64,000 nt of DNA. It comes from Botrytis cinerea B05.10. Its lineage: Eukaryota > Ascomycota > Leotiomycetes > Helotiales > Sclerotiniaceae. Every line of letters starts with the position of its first letter. Position 1 is the first letter of the stretch. The translations under genes and the position numbers were made by a program. Under the pieces are notes generated by a model. It was not told the origin of the DNA and searched no databases. It saw only the letters and a program-made list of their open reading frames with translations. The DNA is taken from NCBI RefSeq assembly GCF_000143535.2, contig NC_037321.1, positions 1,922,001 to 1,986,000 of the forward strand, written 5' to 3'. Shown here in pieces: positions 1-11,195 of the stretch.

Positions 1-1
1 A

Positions 2-572
2 ACAGGATGTTCGGCTTTTGCACCTATTATTCATGCCATTGTTTATTTTGGTTGGGATTATGTTGTTAATGGAACTGGTATGCCTTGGTATCTTGGAGAA
101 GGAGGATTTCTTATTCTTGGAGCAGTGATTTATAGTGTGAGTTTTTTTCTTTTTCTTTTCCTTCTTTTGTTTCTTTTCTATTTATTTTATTTTTTATTTA
201 TTTTCTTTCTATTTATTTTCTTTTCTATCTCTCTCTTTTCTATCTCTTTCTTTTCTATCTCGTTTTCTTTTTCTCTTTCTCTTTCTCCTCTTTCCAAATA
301 CCTTCTTCAGATTCGATGTACCTTGGAGTAGAGGGTACGGAAATCCTGAATGGGTCTGGAAAAAAATTAAAGATACAATAAAAAATGAATAAAAACTGAC
401 ATCAAAAAAGCTACGTATACCAGAATGTTACTTTCCGGGTAAATTCGATATATTAGGTCATTCGCATCAAATTTTCCATATTTTAGTTGTGGCAGCATCG
501 ATAATGCATTTGGTGGGGTTGTTAAAAGCATATGAACATGAGTATTATTATCCGAGATGTGCGATGAGGTAA
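2..572 (+). CDS. PAQR/hemolysin-III family membrane protein (Izh/AdipoR-like), 3' end only
   Basis: This is the C-terminal 98 residues of a seven-helix PAQR (adiponectin-receptor/Izh) protein; the 5' part lies outside the window. Exons are 2-136 and 411-572. The intron 137-410 starts GTGAGT and has a CTGAC branch point just before its AG; it is long (274 nt) because of a pyrimidine-rich low-complexity tract. After splicing the protein reads through GAVIYS into LRIPE, then PGKFDILGHSHQIFH, the histidine motif that binds zinc in this family. The last helix (ILVVAASIMHLVGLL) and a short tail follow. Fungal relatives (yeast IZH genes) act in zinc and sterol homeostasis; the substrate here cannot be told from sequence. 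Confidence 0.85.
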
Positions 573-851
573 TTTGTGGGGTTGGGGAAATTTAGCGGAT
601 GGGAATTGGAGAGAAGGTGGGGAAGATTAAAAAGTTGGGAGGAAATTCTAAAGAAATGGAATTGTGGTTGAGATGGTAATGGGAAAAGAGGTGTTTGGTG
701 TTTTGAATTTTGAGAATTATGATGGCTGGATTTGAGATGGCTGGAAAAGTTTATAGTGATTATTTGATCACTCGTGAGGTAGACTGTTGTATGTTGGGGA
801 ATTACTTTTATGATAAAGTAGAATGGGTATAGTTGTTGTGTTGTGTTGTTT

Positions 852-979
852 TGGACTTGGACTTGGATTTGGACTTGGACTTGGACTTGGATTTGGACTT
901 GGACTTGGATTTGGACTTGGACTTGATCTTAGTCTTGGTCTTGGTCTTGGTCTTGGTCTTGGTAGTTTGGTAGTTTGGT
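852..979. repeat. Hexanucleotide array, GGACTT passing into GGTCTT
   Basis: Imperfect GGACTT/GGATTT hexamers run from about 852 to 926, change to GGTCTT units to about 961, and end in GGTAGTTT octamers. The shift in unit suggests successive slippage expansions. Confidence 0.8.
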
Positions 980-1078
980 ATATGAATGAGTAATGATAAT
1001 GGATTTATGAGTTATGATTCTTTTGTTTTGGTCTTCTTTCGGTTTTAATGTAAAAATATAATTCCCAAATCATCCTAT

Positions 1079-1122
1079 TCTGCCTCCACGGCAGTGGCCC
1101 CCGGAGGGCTAGCGGAGCGTCA
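1079..1122 (+). repeat. GC-rich dispersed element B, copy 1
   Basis: A 44-bp GC-rich block in AT-rich surroundings begins TCTGCCTCCACGGCAGTGG and ends with GCGGAGCGTCAT. It holds a small CCAC/GTGG inverted repeat with a four-base loop. Near-identical copies occur at 14798-14842 (minus) and 63787-63830 (plus). Confidence 0.75.
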
Positions 1123-1372
1123 TCATTCTTCTCGAATATTAAGTGATGACTTTGGAGAAAATGATAATATATATAATGTATCTCAATCATGCGCTATGAT
1201 TTTGTTTGAAGAGTTCTGCTACAGGTTTACTAGTACAGAGATGTAGATGTTTTAGGTATCTACATCCCATGTTATCAGGGCTTTTCAAACTCTGTACCAC
1301 CTTTCGTCGAATATCGAATCTTTCACCAAGTACATGTGCTTTACAACGTGATTATGATATTTGTTTTATTTA

Positions 1373-3862
1373 TTAGACTACCCAGTCATCTAAATCACCA
1401 GATTCAACCAAAGCTAAAAACTCCAACATAGGATCCATAAGATTAGTGTACTCATCCGCCATTTCCTCTAATCTCTCGTCACTAACCGACAATTCCTCTT
1501 TCAAACAATCCAAACTTTCCATCGTTTCAATCATCTCTTCCAATTCTTCATCCTGATCTTGAGCTGAAGTATAGAGTCTACTGATCATACTGATTTCTTC
1601 TCGTAGTTTCATCGTCTCCTCTTTAATAATTGGTTTGAACCAATTTGTCTTCAATAAATCTTCTTTAGCCAAGGACCAATTTTGTTCTTCATGCTTATAA
1701 GAATTAGCAACACTTACACCAGCAACGAAATGAGAGAATCCTCCACCATGTGTTGAATAAGCTTGAGCATATCTTGAACATAAAATTTCCCCAAATGTTC
1801 CATGGCATGGTTCAATACAATTAAAAACAATGTATTGACGATTCCTATAAACGCCACCTTCCAACGCAAAGATGGCCTCAATCAAATTCATAATATAGTT
1901 GGAACTAACATGCTTTCTATGTTGATCTAAACGTTGAAGACTTGACGCAAATCCGACTTCGGAAATGGGCCGAGTTAATGGTTCATTCCAACGATTGTTG
2001 AGTTTATCAAATTCAATTCTCCCACGAACCAGAGAAATCCACTCATTTATAACTTTATACTGAGTATCACCCTTGATGTATCTTCTCTTTCCATCTGGTT
2101 CGGCTTTGTGATTACCAATCATTTCATCAATCTTTTTGGAAATTCGATATGATGCTTGATCATTAGGCTTACCAAATCCCCTAATGTAAATGTCAGCTGT
2201 CTTCAAAACATTTTCCAATTGTGAGGGTGAAGGGGATACTCCAATTGCATTGACCAAATAATGAATGTAGATAAAAATCCTCTTTTCTCTTTTATTTCCT
2301 TCCATCATAGATATCATATGTACTCTCATAGATGTAATGGAGGGATCCGAGTAAGCTTTGGGTAAATCCCCTCGAACGAGATGTTTCAATACATCAGGAT
2401 GAATACACGATGACATGAAGAGAAGCTCAAGTTTCATGACATCAAGATTTCCATCTTCCCTTCTTTTATTGACCCATTTATCACAAGGTAAACCTTTCAA
2501 ATCCAAAGCGGCATCAACCAATTCTTTTAGACCTATTGAATGTGCTTCGACAAGTCTGTTGGAATAAGCATCAAGTATCATTCCAGGATTTTCGACATGT
2601 TCTCCATCATTAGCATCAGCCATTGGAGAATTCTCCTCCTGTCTTAATTTGGCTATGGCTTGTTCTGTCATGGCTTCAAGTTCTTCTCCAGATTTTTTAT
2701 GTATCGAGTCAATTGTAGCTTGGAATGTAACCCTATCGAACTTGTTGAGTATCTCCTTATATTCATCGTCATATTCCGAACCATCAAGATCATATTCAAA
2801 CCCCACCACTTGTTCTTCCGCAGACTGATCTTCCGTATCGTTTCCCATAGGATAGAATGAGGTCGAAAGTTGAGTTTCGGAAATAGGAGGTCTCGATTCG
2901 GCAGGAGAAAATGTTGCTTCTAAACGCTCTGCAGATTGGTCAGTTACTGAAAAAGATGCCAAGTGACTTGGGTATGAGATTGAACTCATCGCAGATTGTC
3001 CATGGGAAGAGGTATAGGATGCCGCTATCCTTGTGGCAGATTGCCTAGATGTAGATGGCGATTCAGGATGACCAGTTTCCGAACCTGAACGTCTGCCAGA
3101 TTGTTCGACCGGATATGGAGATCCCGAAGCTATTTGTCTCGCAGATCTTGATGGGATATGAAAACCACTAGAGAAACCCACATTACTTTGTTGGGATTCA
3201 TGTGATCTTCTTGAAGATTTGGACGATGCTGCCAACAATGGTGGAGGCAGTAAAGTATATGTCTTACCCTGAACCGGACGAGAAACATTGGCCAGTGGAG
3301 GACTACTCACACTTGAATCATTACCATCTGAAATAGGAGAATTTCCAATTCTTGAAGCGGGTGAGAATGATAAAGGCATTGAATCAAACCTAGTTCCTGA
3401 CCTTGGATGAGTACCGCCAGTAAGTGAAGAATTACTCACATTTAAATCATTCCCACTTGAGATGGAAGATTTCCCACTTCTTGATTTCTTCTCAATTGAT
3501 CTTGACTTACTAGGTGTATCATCAAATCTTCTCTTTGGAGTTGATACAAGTAACCTCTGACGTTCTGCACCACAAATATGACCAAACTTACCATACTCCT
3601 CTCTCCAATTCGTACCAAACCACTTTTCCCATCGATCAACCATTGCTCCATACTTATACTTCATTTCATATTCATCGATATGATAAATATCATTCTTACC
3701 TTTGATTTCTTCCCAAAATTGGACTTCATAAAGTGATGATAATCCATCTTCTCTATTCCATTTATCATGGATCTTCCAGATTTGGTATACTGGGTTACCA
3801 GCATCATCAATTGACGCTTCCTTGGACCCTTTTGGATCGAAAATCATGAGGTATTTCTCCAT
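1373..3862 (-). CDS. Uncharacterised 829-aa protein with QSA repeats
   Basis: One uninterrupted exon on the minus strand encodes 829 residues. I chose the ATG at 3862 (context ATCAAGATGG). The frame stays open upstream to 3973 but has no ATG there, so the hydrophobic stretch in that extension is probably 5' UTR and not a signal peptide. Residues about 1-85 form a compact tryptophan-rich domain (VYQIWKIHDKW, then WEKWF) that vaguely resembles a chromo-like beta fold; I would not rely on this. A long Ser-rich disordered region follows, with two related SGNDLNVS/DGNDSSVS blocks and at least five QSA(R/E) motifs, then a folded-looking C-terminal half ending in acidic helices. I do not recognise the family. 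It is divergent to the next gene. Confidence 0.7.
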   Translation of the reverse strand: MEKYLMIFDPKGSKEASIDDAGNPVYQIWKIHDKWNREDGLSSLYEVQFWEEIKGKNDIYHIDEYEMKYKYGAMVDRWEKWFGTNWREEYGKFGHICGAERQRLLVSTPKRRFDDTPSKSRSIEKKSRSGKSSISSGNDLNVSNSSLTGGTHPRSGTRFDSMPLSFSPASRIGNSPISDGNDSSVSSPPLANVSRPVQGKTYTLLPPPLLAASSKSSRRSHESQQSNVGFSSGFHIPSRSARQIASGSPYPVEQSGRRSGSETGHPESPSTSRQSATRIAASYTSSHGQSAMSSISYPSHLASFSVTDQSAERLEATFSPAESRPPISETQLSTSFYPMGNDTEDQSAEEQVVGFEYDLDGSEYDDEYKEILNKFDRVTFQATIDSIHKKSGEELEAMTEQAIAKLRQEENSPMADANDGEHVENPGMILDAYSNRLVEAHSIGLKELVDAALDLKGLPCDKWVNKRREDGNLDVMKLELLFMSSCIHPDVLKHLVRGDLPKAYSDPSITSMRVHMISMMEGNKREKRIFIYIHYLVNAIGVSPSPSQLENVLKTADIYIRGFGKPNDQASYRISKKIDEMIGNHKAEPDGKRRYIKGDTQYKVINEWISLVRGRIEFDKLNNRWNEPLTRPISEVGFASSLQRLDQHRKHVSSNYIMNLIEAIFALEGGVYRNRQYIVFNCIEPCHGTFGEILCSRYAQAYSTHGGGFSHFVAGVSVANSYKHEEQNWSLAKEDLLKTNWFKPIIKEETMKLREEISMISRLYTSAQDQDEELEEMIETMESLDCLKEELSVSDERLEEMADEYTNLMDPMLEFLALVESGDLDDWVV

Positions 3863-4512
3863 CTTGATTATAGTAGAGTTTTGAGTTTGTGCTGTGCACA
3901 CTGTCAATAGAATACTCAAGTAAACTAATGAGAAAAAGAGGAAAACTTTCAAAAAAGTTCCGAAGTCTCCCACAGCTCAAAGAGTTCAAGTCTTTGATAG
4001 GGATGGGCTAAGGCGCTTCTTTGAAAGGATGAAGGAGTTATATGAGGTAGGGGGATTGTCGATTGATTATTGAATGATTAACTATTCAAGGTTCAATTCT
4101 CAATTGAATTTAAGAAAGAATCATAAAACTTGTTGTATCGTGGTGGAAAAAAGAAGTGAAAGGAAATAAATTCACCGGTACCAAGGGACTTGTGGCAATG
4201 TTCCTCGTCGGCGCCCGCTCGCAATTGATTATGTAAGCCTTCTCTTTGAATTTTTCTCTTCAAGATGAATCATTGTTACCATCTCATCACAATCATTTGA
4301 CATCAACGCATCTTCATTCCACGACTCACATCTTAATCTCATTTGATATCATCTCTAGTTTCCATAATCAATTGGACCTATCATTGCGTACCCAGACTTG
4401 GACTAGTTTCCTAACTTCGGGCGAGCAATTTTAGTAATTTTGATTATTTTCCCCAAATTTTCTCAGCTATTAATTTAGTTGACAGCCGTCACAGACGGAA
4501 CTTAATCTCATC
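3863..4512. promoter_or_regulatory. Divergent intergenic region between two uncharacterised genes
   Basis: This 650-bp stretch lies between the starts of the 829-aa gene (minus) and the 618-aa gene (plus), so it must carry both promoters and leaders. No clear TATA box was seen. A short GC-rich patch (GGCGCCCGCTCG, 4210-4221) stands out from the AT-rich background. Confidence 0.5.
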
Positions 4513-6369
4513 ATGGCATCTAATGTCAACAACGGCTCTGACCAAATGGAAAGACGTGTGACCCGTAGTCGTCAAGCACCAACTATTCGGAGTCAAAATG
4601 ATAATCGTCGGAACCGTAGTCAAGTGGCTGCGGCCGTAAATGATGGTGAAGATGAAACTCCTGCACCACGAAGTCGCGCATCCAGATCCGCCCCTAGATC
4701 ACAACGTGATAATAGGGATGCTTTTACAAGGATTATTGCACCGGCCCTTCAAATTGATCGATGTAAGGTGGAATTGGAGTCAGCTGGACAAGAATTGATA
4801 AAAAAGGTTCAAGACCTTAATCTCGAAGAAGGCTTTGATTTTGCAGCCGAGGTTAGAAATCGTGAAAAAGGTATTGGGAATGGAAAGAAAATCTTGGAAG
4901 TATCTCAAAAAGCAGTTGATTGGATGGAATCCCAACTTAAATCCTACAATTTGATGACGGAAAAAACTCAAGAGAAAATGAAGAGGTACAAACAAATTCT
5001 CTCTACTATATCTGTTGAGGTACAAATTTTGTTGGATCGTTTATTGCTCGAGAGACAAGGTCAAGTTATTGGTTTGACACACAAGAATGAAGAATTGTTG
5101 AAACAAGTTGGTATGCTAACTGGTAGAATTACGGATCTTACCATGAATTCATCTGCTGCTACTAGCATTGAATGTGATGAACTAAAGGAGTTCCTTCAAG
5201 AAAATCTCAGTGCTTTGAAAGTTCAAAACAAAGAGAACGTTGAAACGGAAGCAATTTCGAATCTTCGAAAACAATGTGAACAGTTGTTGCATCGAAATGA
5301 AGAAATTTCTAAGGAAAAAGGTAGGGTAGATGGAGAATTGATCCATTCTAGGGAGGAATCCAAGAGACTTAGATCAGAAAATGATATCTTATCTCGGAAG
5401 AATGAGGAATTAAAGAATGCAGCATTGGCATCAGAAAAGTTGATCCAACAACTTAGAGAACAACTAAGTCAACCTATCTTCCATCCTCCACTAACAATTA
5501 ATACATTTGTTCCCGGTCAAAGCCATGTTGTCCAACAATCACCAAAGCCACCTGGATTTATTGCACCTCAAACACCTTGTGGCGAGTCCGCATTATTGCA
5601 ACAATCACCGTCATCTACCACCTCCAGTTTGCAATCTATCCCCTCGCATGGATTCAGTGTACCACCTCCTCCGACATGGCCATTTGATGAATACTATTCA
5701 CCACAATTTCCTATCCATTCACCGGAATTTGGTCAACCAGAATCTTCTAGACATGCATTTAACTCAGGCTCACCACTCACTCCAGGATATAGAACTTCAA
5801 TGCAGCTACCTGCGCGTCATTCGCCGTCGCATACACCTGGAACCAATCAGCCACCTGGATTTGAACAATCTAATCCTACCATTTTGCAGGGACAATTTGG
5901 ACAATTTCAATTGGACCGCAACTTCACATCGTCGAATCAAACTCCTGCTCAGTCCGGGAATGTACAAGGTCCAGCTCAGGGAATTGTTCCACCTGTCGTA
6001 CATAATTATCGATTCTTGATCAGTGGAGGAGTAGAAGGTGGTTTGTTGACCTTGGATATTCCAGCCGGTTTATCTCAAAAAATGAATGAACAAATTGGTG
6101 AATGGATAAGGGTTGGAAGGCCTTCTAGATGGTATCAAGCAACAATACTTAGTAAAACCCGTTGTGTGGAAGTAAGATCTAAAAATCTAACTCAAGTAAG
6201 AGGTCCACCAAGTTCAGATGTTGGAGAAAAATTTGCTTGTAAACATTGTATGGATAGGCGTTTGTTATGTGTTTTAGTTGGCGGAGATGGCCCTGTAATT
6301 GCACCCCTGGCGCATCGATATAGATTACCAGATGCTACACCTAAAACCCCGGGGTATTATATAACATAA
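4513..6369 (+). CDS. Uncharacterised 618-aa coiled-coil protein with a C-terminal cysteine half-cluster
   Basis: An intronless 618-residue protein. Residues 1-75 are Arg/Ser/Asn-rich and basic. About 80-320 are heptad-like with many Glu, Lys and Leu, predicting a long coiled coil. About 320-490 are Pro/Gln/Ser-rich and disordered. The last about 120 residues look folded (NYRFLISGGVEGGLLTLDI) and contain FACKHCMDRRLLCVLVGG. That C-x2-C-x6-C pattern matches the first half of the Zn2Cys6-like clusters in the protein at 59690-62905, but the second cysteine pair is missing. I know no function. A nuclear scaffold or chromatin-associated role is only a guess from the basic start and the cysteine motif. 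Confidence 0.75.
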   Translation: MASNVNNGSDQMERRVTRSRQAPTIRSQNDNRRNRSQVAAAVNDGEDETPAPRSRASRSAPRSQRDNRDAFTRIIAPALQIDRCKVELESAGQELIKKVQDLNLEEGFDFAAEVRNREKGIGNGKKILEVSQKAVDWMESQLKSYNLMTEKTQEKMKRYKQILSTISVEVQILLDRLLLERQGQVIGLTHKNEELLKQVGMLTGRITDLTMNSSAATSIECDELKEFLQENLSALKVQNKENVETEAISNLRKQCEQLLHRNEEISKEKGRVDGELIHSREESKRLRSENDILSRKNEELKNAALASEKLIQQLREQLSQPIFHPPLTINTFVPGQSHVVQQSPKPPGFIAPQTPCGESALLQQSPSSTTSSLQSIPSHGFSVPPPPTWPFDEYYSPQFPIHSPEFGQPESSRHAFNSGSPLTPGYRTSMQLPARHSPSHTPGTNQPPGFEQSNPTILQGQFGQFQLDRNFTSSNQTPAQSGNVQGPAQGIVPPVVHNYRFLISGGVEGGLLTLDIPAGLSQKMNEQIGEWIRVGRPSRWYQATILSKTRCVEVRSKNLTQVRGPPSSDVGEKFACKHCMDRRLLCVLVGGDGPVIAPLAHRYRLPDATPKTPGYYIT

Positions 6370-7166
6370 ATATAAAGTTCTTAACCTTGTATTGTTGCGT
6401 GAAAAGTTGGAGGCATCCCAAGAACTAATCAACATCTCTACTGACTTCAAAAGCTGATCTCTCCAATCACTTAATTCCAAGCAAAGCGAAATTGAATAAA
6501 CTGAAATGTCAAATTGAAGTCTTATCAGATCGGGGGTTTGGAGGCTGGCCGCCACAAAGATTAAAGAAATAAGATTAAAATTTTATACATCTCAAAAATA
6601 AGAAGAAAAAAAGCTTCTATGAATCCACAGTCTGAAAAATCCTTTTTCCCCGACGGCTAGTGTATTAACTTATAGTAAAAGTTGATAAGAATAATCTGAA
6701 AGCAAGCAAGGTTTATATATAAAGATATTTTAAAAAGATTCTATTATAAATTCAATACGAAAAAGTCAGTACTTCGCTTATTCTCATCCCCTTTCCCCCA
6801 ATGAATAAAGACAAGTATAATCTTGGATGATTATATCTTCATATATAAACTTTGAACATTACTACTCAGACTTTGATCAACCCCTTAAGAATATCATCAT
6901 TTGTGATTGTACATTTTTGGTTGTACATTTTTGGGAGAGAAACTTTGAATCAAGGTACGTTTAAACATATCCATTTGGGAGGGGAAAGGGGGAATGGATT
7001 AAAGTTAATCCGACCGATTACTAAAAACTAACATCTTAGTAATAACTAAATTCCATTCACTCAAATAGAACCTAGCTCCGCCCCACAACTTTTTATCTCA
7101 AGGTTACCGTCATATCTTCTGAATCCCATCAAGAATTAATTGTATCTACCATTCACAATTGCCATC
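6370..7166. other. Intergenic region before clr2
   Basis: No gene is seen. This AT-rich region includes the clr2 promoter and leader. A direct duplication of TTGTACATTTTTGG lies near 6910-6935. Confidence 0.5.
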
Positions 7167-9071
7167 ATGGCACCATTTCATCCTATTACTATCTGTAGAT
7201 CAGATGGGCAATTAGAAATCATTACAAAGACAGGTATCAAAGAATTGAATCAACCAACACCAGCTCAATTGAATGATAAAGAAGATGCGGAAGGACTTGT
7301 TGATTTTTACAAGAAACTCGATTCTGATGAACCAAAAGCTATCGATTGGAGAAGAAAGATTGGCGGCATGTTGATGCATTATTTAGGTGGAAAAGAGCAT
7401 TCTGGTAACATTCTCTCAAAAGCTTCATAACATCGTACTGCACATCCTATGCGTTCACCAACTAACTTCATCGCAGATAGGAATTACGTACTTAAAGATC
7501 TACCTGAAGGATATGTTTTATGGGAACACGTCAAATATAACAAGAATAAATTGGAAGCAGATTCGAAGAAGGAAAAAGGCAGACATACAGCTGGAGTTTA
7601 TGAACGACAAGATACCTATTTATATGGACATCCACAAGGTCGAAAGAAGAGATATCGAAGTCCGGCAGATTTTTTCCCGCATGTACTTTGGTTAAGTACG
7701 GATCCAGATGGCGACCCAAGGAATTGTTCATGTAAAGTTTGTTCACCATTCGGGGAGGATGATCCACAAGAAGAAGCAATTAATGGCGCGATATTGAAGA
7801 AGGAAATAACCAAGGCAACTACTCCGGTCGTCAGTATACCAGCACCCAAGAAGGAAATTAAAAAGGATAGTATGCCAGTTGTTAGCATACCTCAAAAAGT
7901 TTCCACCTCAGGATCCGCAGCTTCTGGATCATCAAAGTCATCACCTCAACCAACTTCATCAATTCGATCAGCAGAACAAAAACTCGATAGTACACCTGAT
8001 ACAGGACTCATTTATCGTACAGGAGAATTAGTTTGGTTTAATAGAGGACATGCTTGGGGTCTCGCAGTTGTATCAAAGAGAAGATATGAACATTTCCAAG
8101 CGGAATATTTGGTTCAACCACTTTCTCACCCACTTTCACATTCACCAGCTCAAATCAAAGATCAAGAATCAATTAGACCTTGGCTTGCTTGGAGTGTACC
8201 ACAAACCACAATCAATTCAATCAACAATATCCCATTTGATGAAGTACCTTGGGATCGTATTGTTCGAGGTGAATATGGTGGAGGAGATTACCAAGTTGAT
8301 GGTAGTATCTTGGCCGCAAAAGTGATTGATGGAAGTTATTCACTTTTTGATAGACTTGAAAAGGCCATTGTATCTCCTGGAGAAGTACATTACAATGGAA
8401 TGTTTCTTGGAGCTGAAAAGATTTGGGTTGGTGAACCAGTTCGTTTACGTGTTGATGGAGATTCAATTGTGGTTCTCGTCATTCAAAAACTCATTGAACG
8501 TACAGTACAATCAAATCCACTTTTGACTGATGTAACATTCGTGGGTGATATTTACAAATTTGTCGAGATGCCAATGCCTTATAACAATCGATCACAATGG
8601 CCAACACCAGATCTACCTCCGCGAATGGTTTCTGATTTAAGATTCCGTAATGAAGTAGCGGATAATGCAAAGAAGCGTACTTGGTATGAATGGCAATTAC
8701 TTGAACCAGCAGCTCGTCGAGGATTAGCTGATATTAAAGGTCGTTGGTATGAAACTCGACTTTTGTTACCAGTTTTAAGAGGTATGGAAGCTTATCAACT
8801 TGGTATTGGAAGAGGTGAGACTAGTGATGCTAGTTTATGGATGAATGGAAGAGGTGATACAATTGGAGGAACCGGAAAGAGACAAAAGAATAGGAGAACG
8901 ACATTAGGAAAATCAGTTCCAGATAATTATCAAGTTGGTAGAGGTTTAGATGGTCCTCCAGCTGATAACATTTTTCCTGAATCAACTCCACAACCAAATG
9001 TTGTCATACCAGATATTGATCAATTTATGGATTTAGATGGTGTTGGAACTGATAATGGATACAATGTTTGA
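7167..9071 (+). CDS. clr2: Cryptic loci regulator Clr2-like heterochromatin silencing protein
   Basis: Exons 7167-7404 and 7477-9071 give 610 residues. The 72-nt intron has an ACTAAC branch point and a codon split HS|D RNYV. The ATG at 7167 (CATCATGG) is the first in frame. After an N-terminal domain comes the Clr2 transcription-silencing region (YLYGHPQGRKKRYRSPADF, then HVLWLS and C-x-C-x2-C). A Ser/Pro linker (about residues 155-205) leads to the Clr2 C-terminal domain, which contains GELVWFNRG, SDLRFRNEVADNAKKRTWYE and DIKGRWYETRLLLPVL. In fission yeast Clr2 is a subunit of the SHREC remodeller/deacetylase complex that silences heterochromatin. I infer the same complex role here; local context adds nothing. 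Confidence 0.88.
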
Positions 9072-11056
9072 GATGGAGTCAGGTATATTTGTTAGTGGTA
9101 TGAGTGGTTAGGTATGAGATGAAGGTGTATTTTTTGGTGGTATGAGTGGTTAGTAAAAGGCGTTTTTGGTAGATATGCGGATATGTGGATATGTATTATA
9201 GGAAGCAAAAGATACCCCGAATATGTAACGGGAGTAAATGGGATAGTGGGTATGTATCTAATAATGAAGTCACATTTGAAAGTATCATTGATCGAGATAT
9301 CCGTTAGTGAGTAAATTTGGTGAGAAAACTTCCGTCCACTGCATTCGTGGACAGTAGTGGACGGTAGCGGAGTTAGTGTGGAGAGTTTTTGTCGTGACAT
9401 GAGTGAGTATGTACACGTGATTTCGCGCTAGCACACGAATGTAGCTCACGTAGCTTTGAACATAAAATAGATAGACATTATAAAATACATTAAATCAAAC
9501 TCATTAAGAAGACATCATAATAGCTAACTATGTGATATTGACATTTTCATTTAAAGAGACTTCGTATGGGCTCTAACATACGCAACTATTTGAAATGTAA
9601 TGAAGAAGAAGAAGAAGAAAAAGAAGAAAATACCCATACACGCGTGCTCTGCTCGTTAGATGACAGCTTCTTTTGTGATGTATATATGGGCAAAGAACAG
9701 AATAATAAGGTCACACGTCTGAAAGGCCAAGTAATATGAGTAAAACAATTCCGAATGACTTTTAAAGATGTTAGATCCTAGTATTTCTTGGTCAATAGGA
9801 TGACTGTTTATCAATGCGTGTGATACGACTTTAATATCTAGAGAAGTTGACTGTATGGTAAATTCTCCGTGACTGCATAACTTATCTCCCGTAACTACAT
9901 GATATGATATTCAAAGGATCATCAACCTATGGTTTAATCAAAGTCACCTTCCGAATACTTGATCCAAATCCGAGCACCACGATATCTTCAAAGTGGAAGG
10001 TAAAATCCATATGTTTCTTCCAAGGTTCTTTTATACTAAGATCGGGGTTGGGTATGAATCAAGCGATTTCTTTTTGCCTATTGTATTTGATATGATGAAT
10101 GGCTAAAGTATTTGAAAATCTTCCTTCTGCGGGTGATCATTGAGGCGTAAAGCTATCAGCTATTATACATAGCCTATCAATGAATTCTCTCGATGCCAAT
10201 GAAAATGACATTATTCTCTAAGAATCTTGAAGAATTATTATGCTCCATACAAAAAACTGTTCAACCGGCTCTTTGGGTTTTCTAGCCTTAATTTATTTTC
10301 CGAGACCTCGGTATTCGTAGGTTTTATTCATCCATATTACCCCATCTTTTTTGAATTCAGCGTTTCATTTTGAACTTCCAAGAATCGAAATAGGTTAAGG
10401 AGATTTCATCATCTGAAGAAAATGGTAAGAAATAGATTAACAACATCCACTAGGATCTTTTTCATATCCAGGGTCCTTAATTGTTCCCCCAATACAATTT
10501 TAACGCCGATTTCGTTGCCTATTAGAAGTCGAGTATATTATCTTTTTCGGTGACAACATTTGCCGATCCATGATTTATTTCCTCAAATGGAATAGTTTAT
10601 AGATCTCCTCCGAGTGAAGACTTTTGAGGACCTAAGTGGCATAGACCCTTGTCCGGATCTTATAAAATTTATATAGTCCGAGTTTCTTTGAGACGAGGAA
10701 GCCTCAGAATTCTTATGGTCGACTACACGTGGACTATCAAGTCTTGAGAATGCTACATTACTTCCCGAGCTTCCTACTTAGTGACGGATTTTCAACTACA
10801 TGCAACTCTATATGCAACTCAAGAATATACCTTGTATAAAAAGACAAACTAGATCAAAGATCTGACTTGGATAACCATAAATCATACCTCTTTCATCTAA
10901 TTAGATACTGGGGGATTTAGGCAAAACATGAAGTCTAAAAATTGAAATCTTGATTTGATGATGAAGGGAGTTCTGAAGTATAATAAAATTACTCATAGAA
11001 TATGTCAGTACATAGAAATGAAAGGATTGATGACCAAAATCTTGGCATAAATTTCT

Positions 11057-11064
11057 CTATAAGA
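11057..11064 (+). promoter_or_regulatory. Possible TATA box of the pectin lyase gene
   Basis: CTATAAGA lies about 130 bp before the ATG. A second candidate, GTATAAAAAG, lies near 10836. Position fits an ascomycete core promoter; there is no direct support. Confidence 0.3.
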
Positions 11065-11105
11065 GGAACCATTTGAGTTTTAAATCTCAAAACACTTATC
11101 ATCAT

Positions 11106-11178
11106 TCTACTACCTTTCTACTACCTTTCTACTATCTTTCTACTACCTGTCAACTACCTCTCTACTATCTGTCAACTG
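11106..11178. repeat. CTACTACCT-type repeat in the pectin lyase 5' leader
   Basis: Seven imperfect 10-11-bp units of the type TCTACTACCT / TCAACTACCT lie directly before the ATG at 11196. They give a purine-poor, probably unstructured leader. Confidence 0.7.
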
Positions 11179-11195
11179 CTTCAGATTAACTACCG

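Larger units (their letters stand above)
573..1372. other. Intergenic region with hexamer repeats and one GC-rich element
   Basis: There is no gene here. It holds the region between the PAQR 3' end and the 3' end of the minus-strand gene that stops at 1373. Contents are a GGACTT/GGTCTT hexamer array (852-979) and one copy of a GC-rich dispersed element (1079-1122). Confidence 0.6.
9072..11195. other. 2.1-kb intergenic region before the pectin lyase gene
   Basis: I find no gene. It contains a GAA-rich tract (9602-9629), the motif ATGCAACTC twice (about 10798-10825), a possible CreA site CTGGGG (10908) and a possible TATA box at 11057-11064. The last 90 bp form the repetitive leader of the pectin lyase gene. 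Confidence 0.5.

Noticed and set aside
3863..3973. N-terminal extension with a signal-peptide-like stretch for the 829-aa protein
   Set aside because: The in-frame extension begins with GTG, not ATG, and fungal genes need ATG; the first ATG is at 3862.
9092..9400. 102-codon minus-strand frame after clr2
   Set aside because: Low-complexity His/Thr/Pro/Tyr translation from GGTATGAGTGG-like repeats, with no splice partner.
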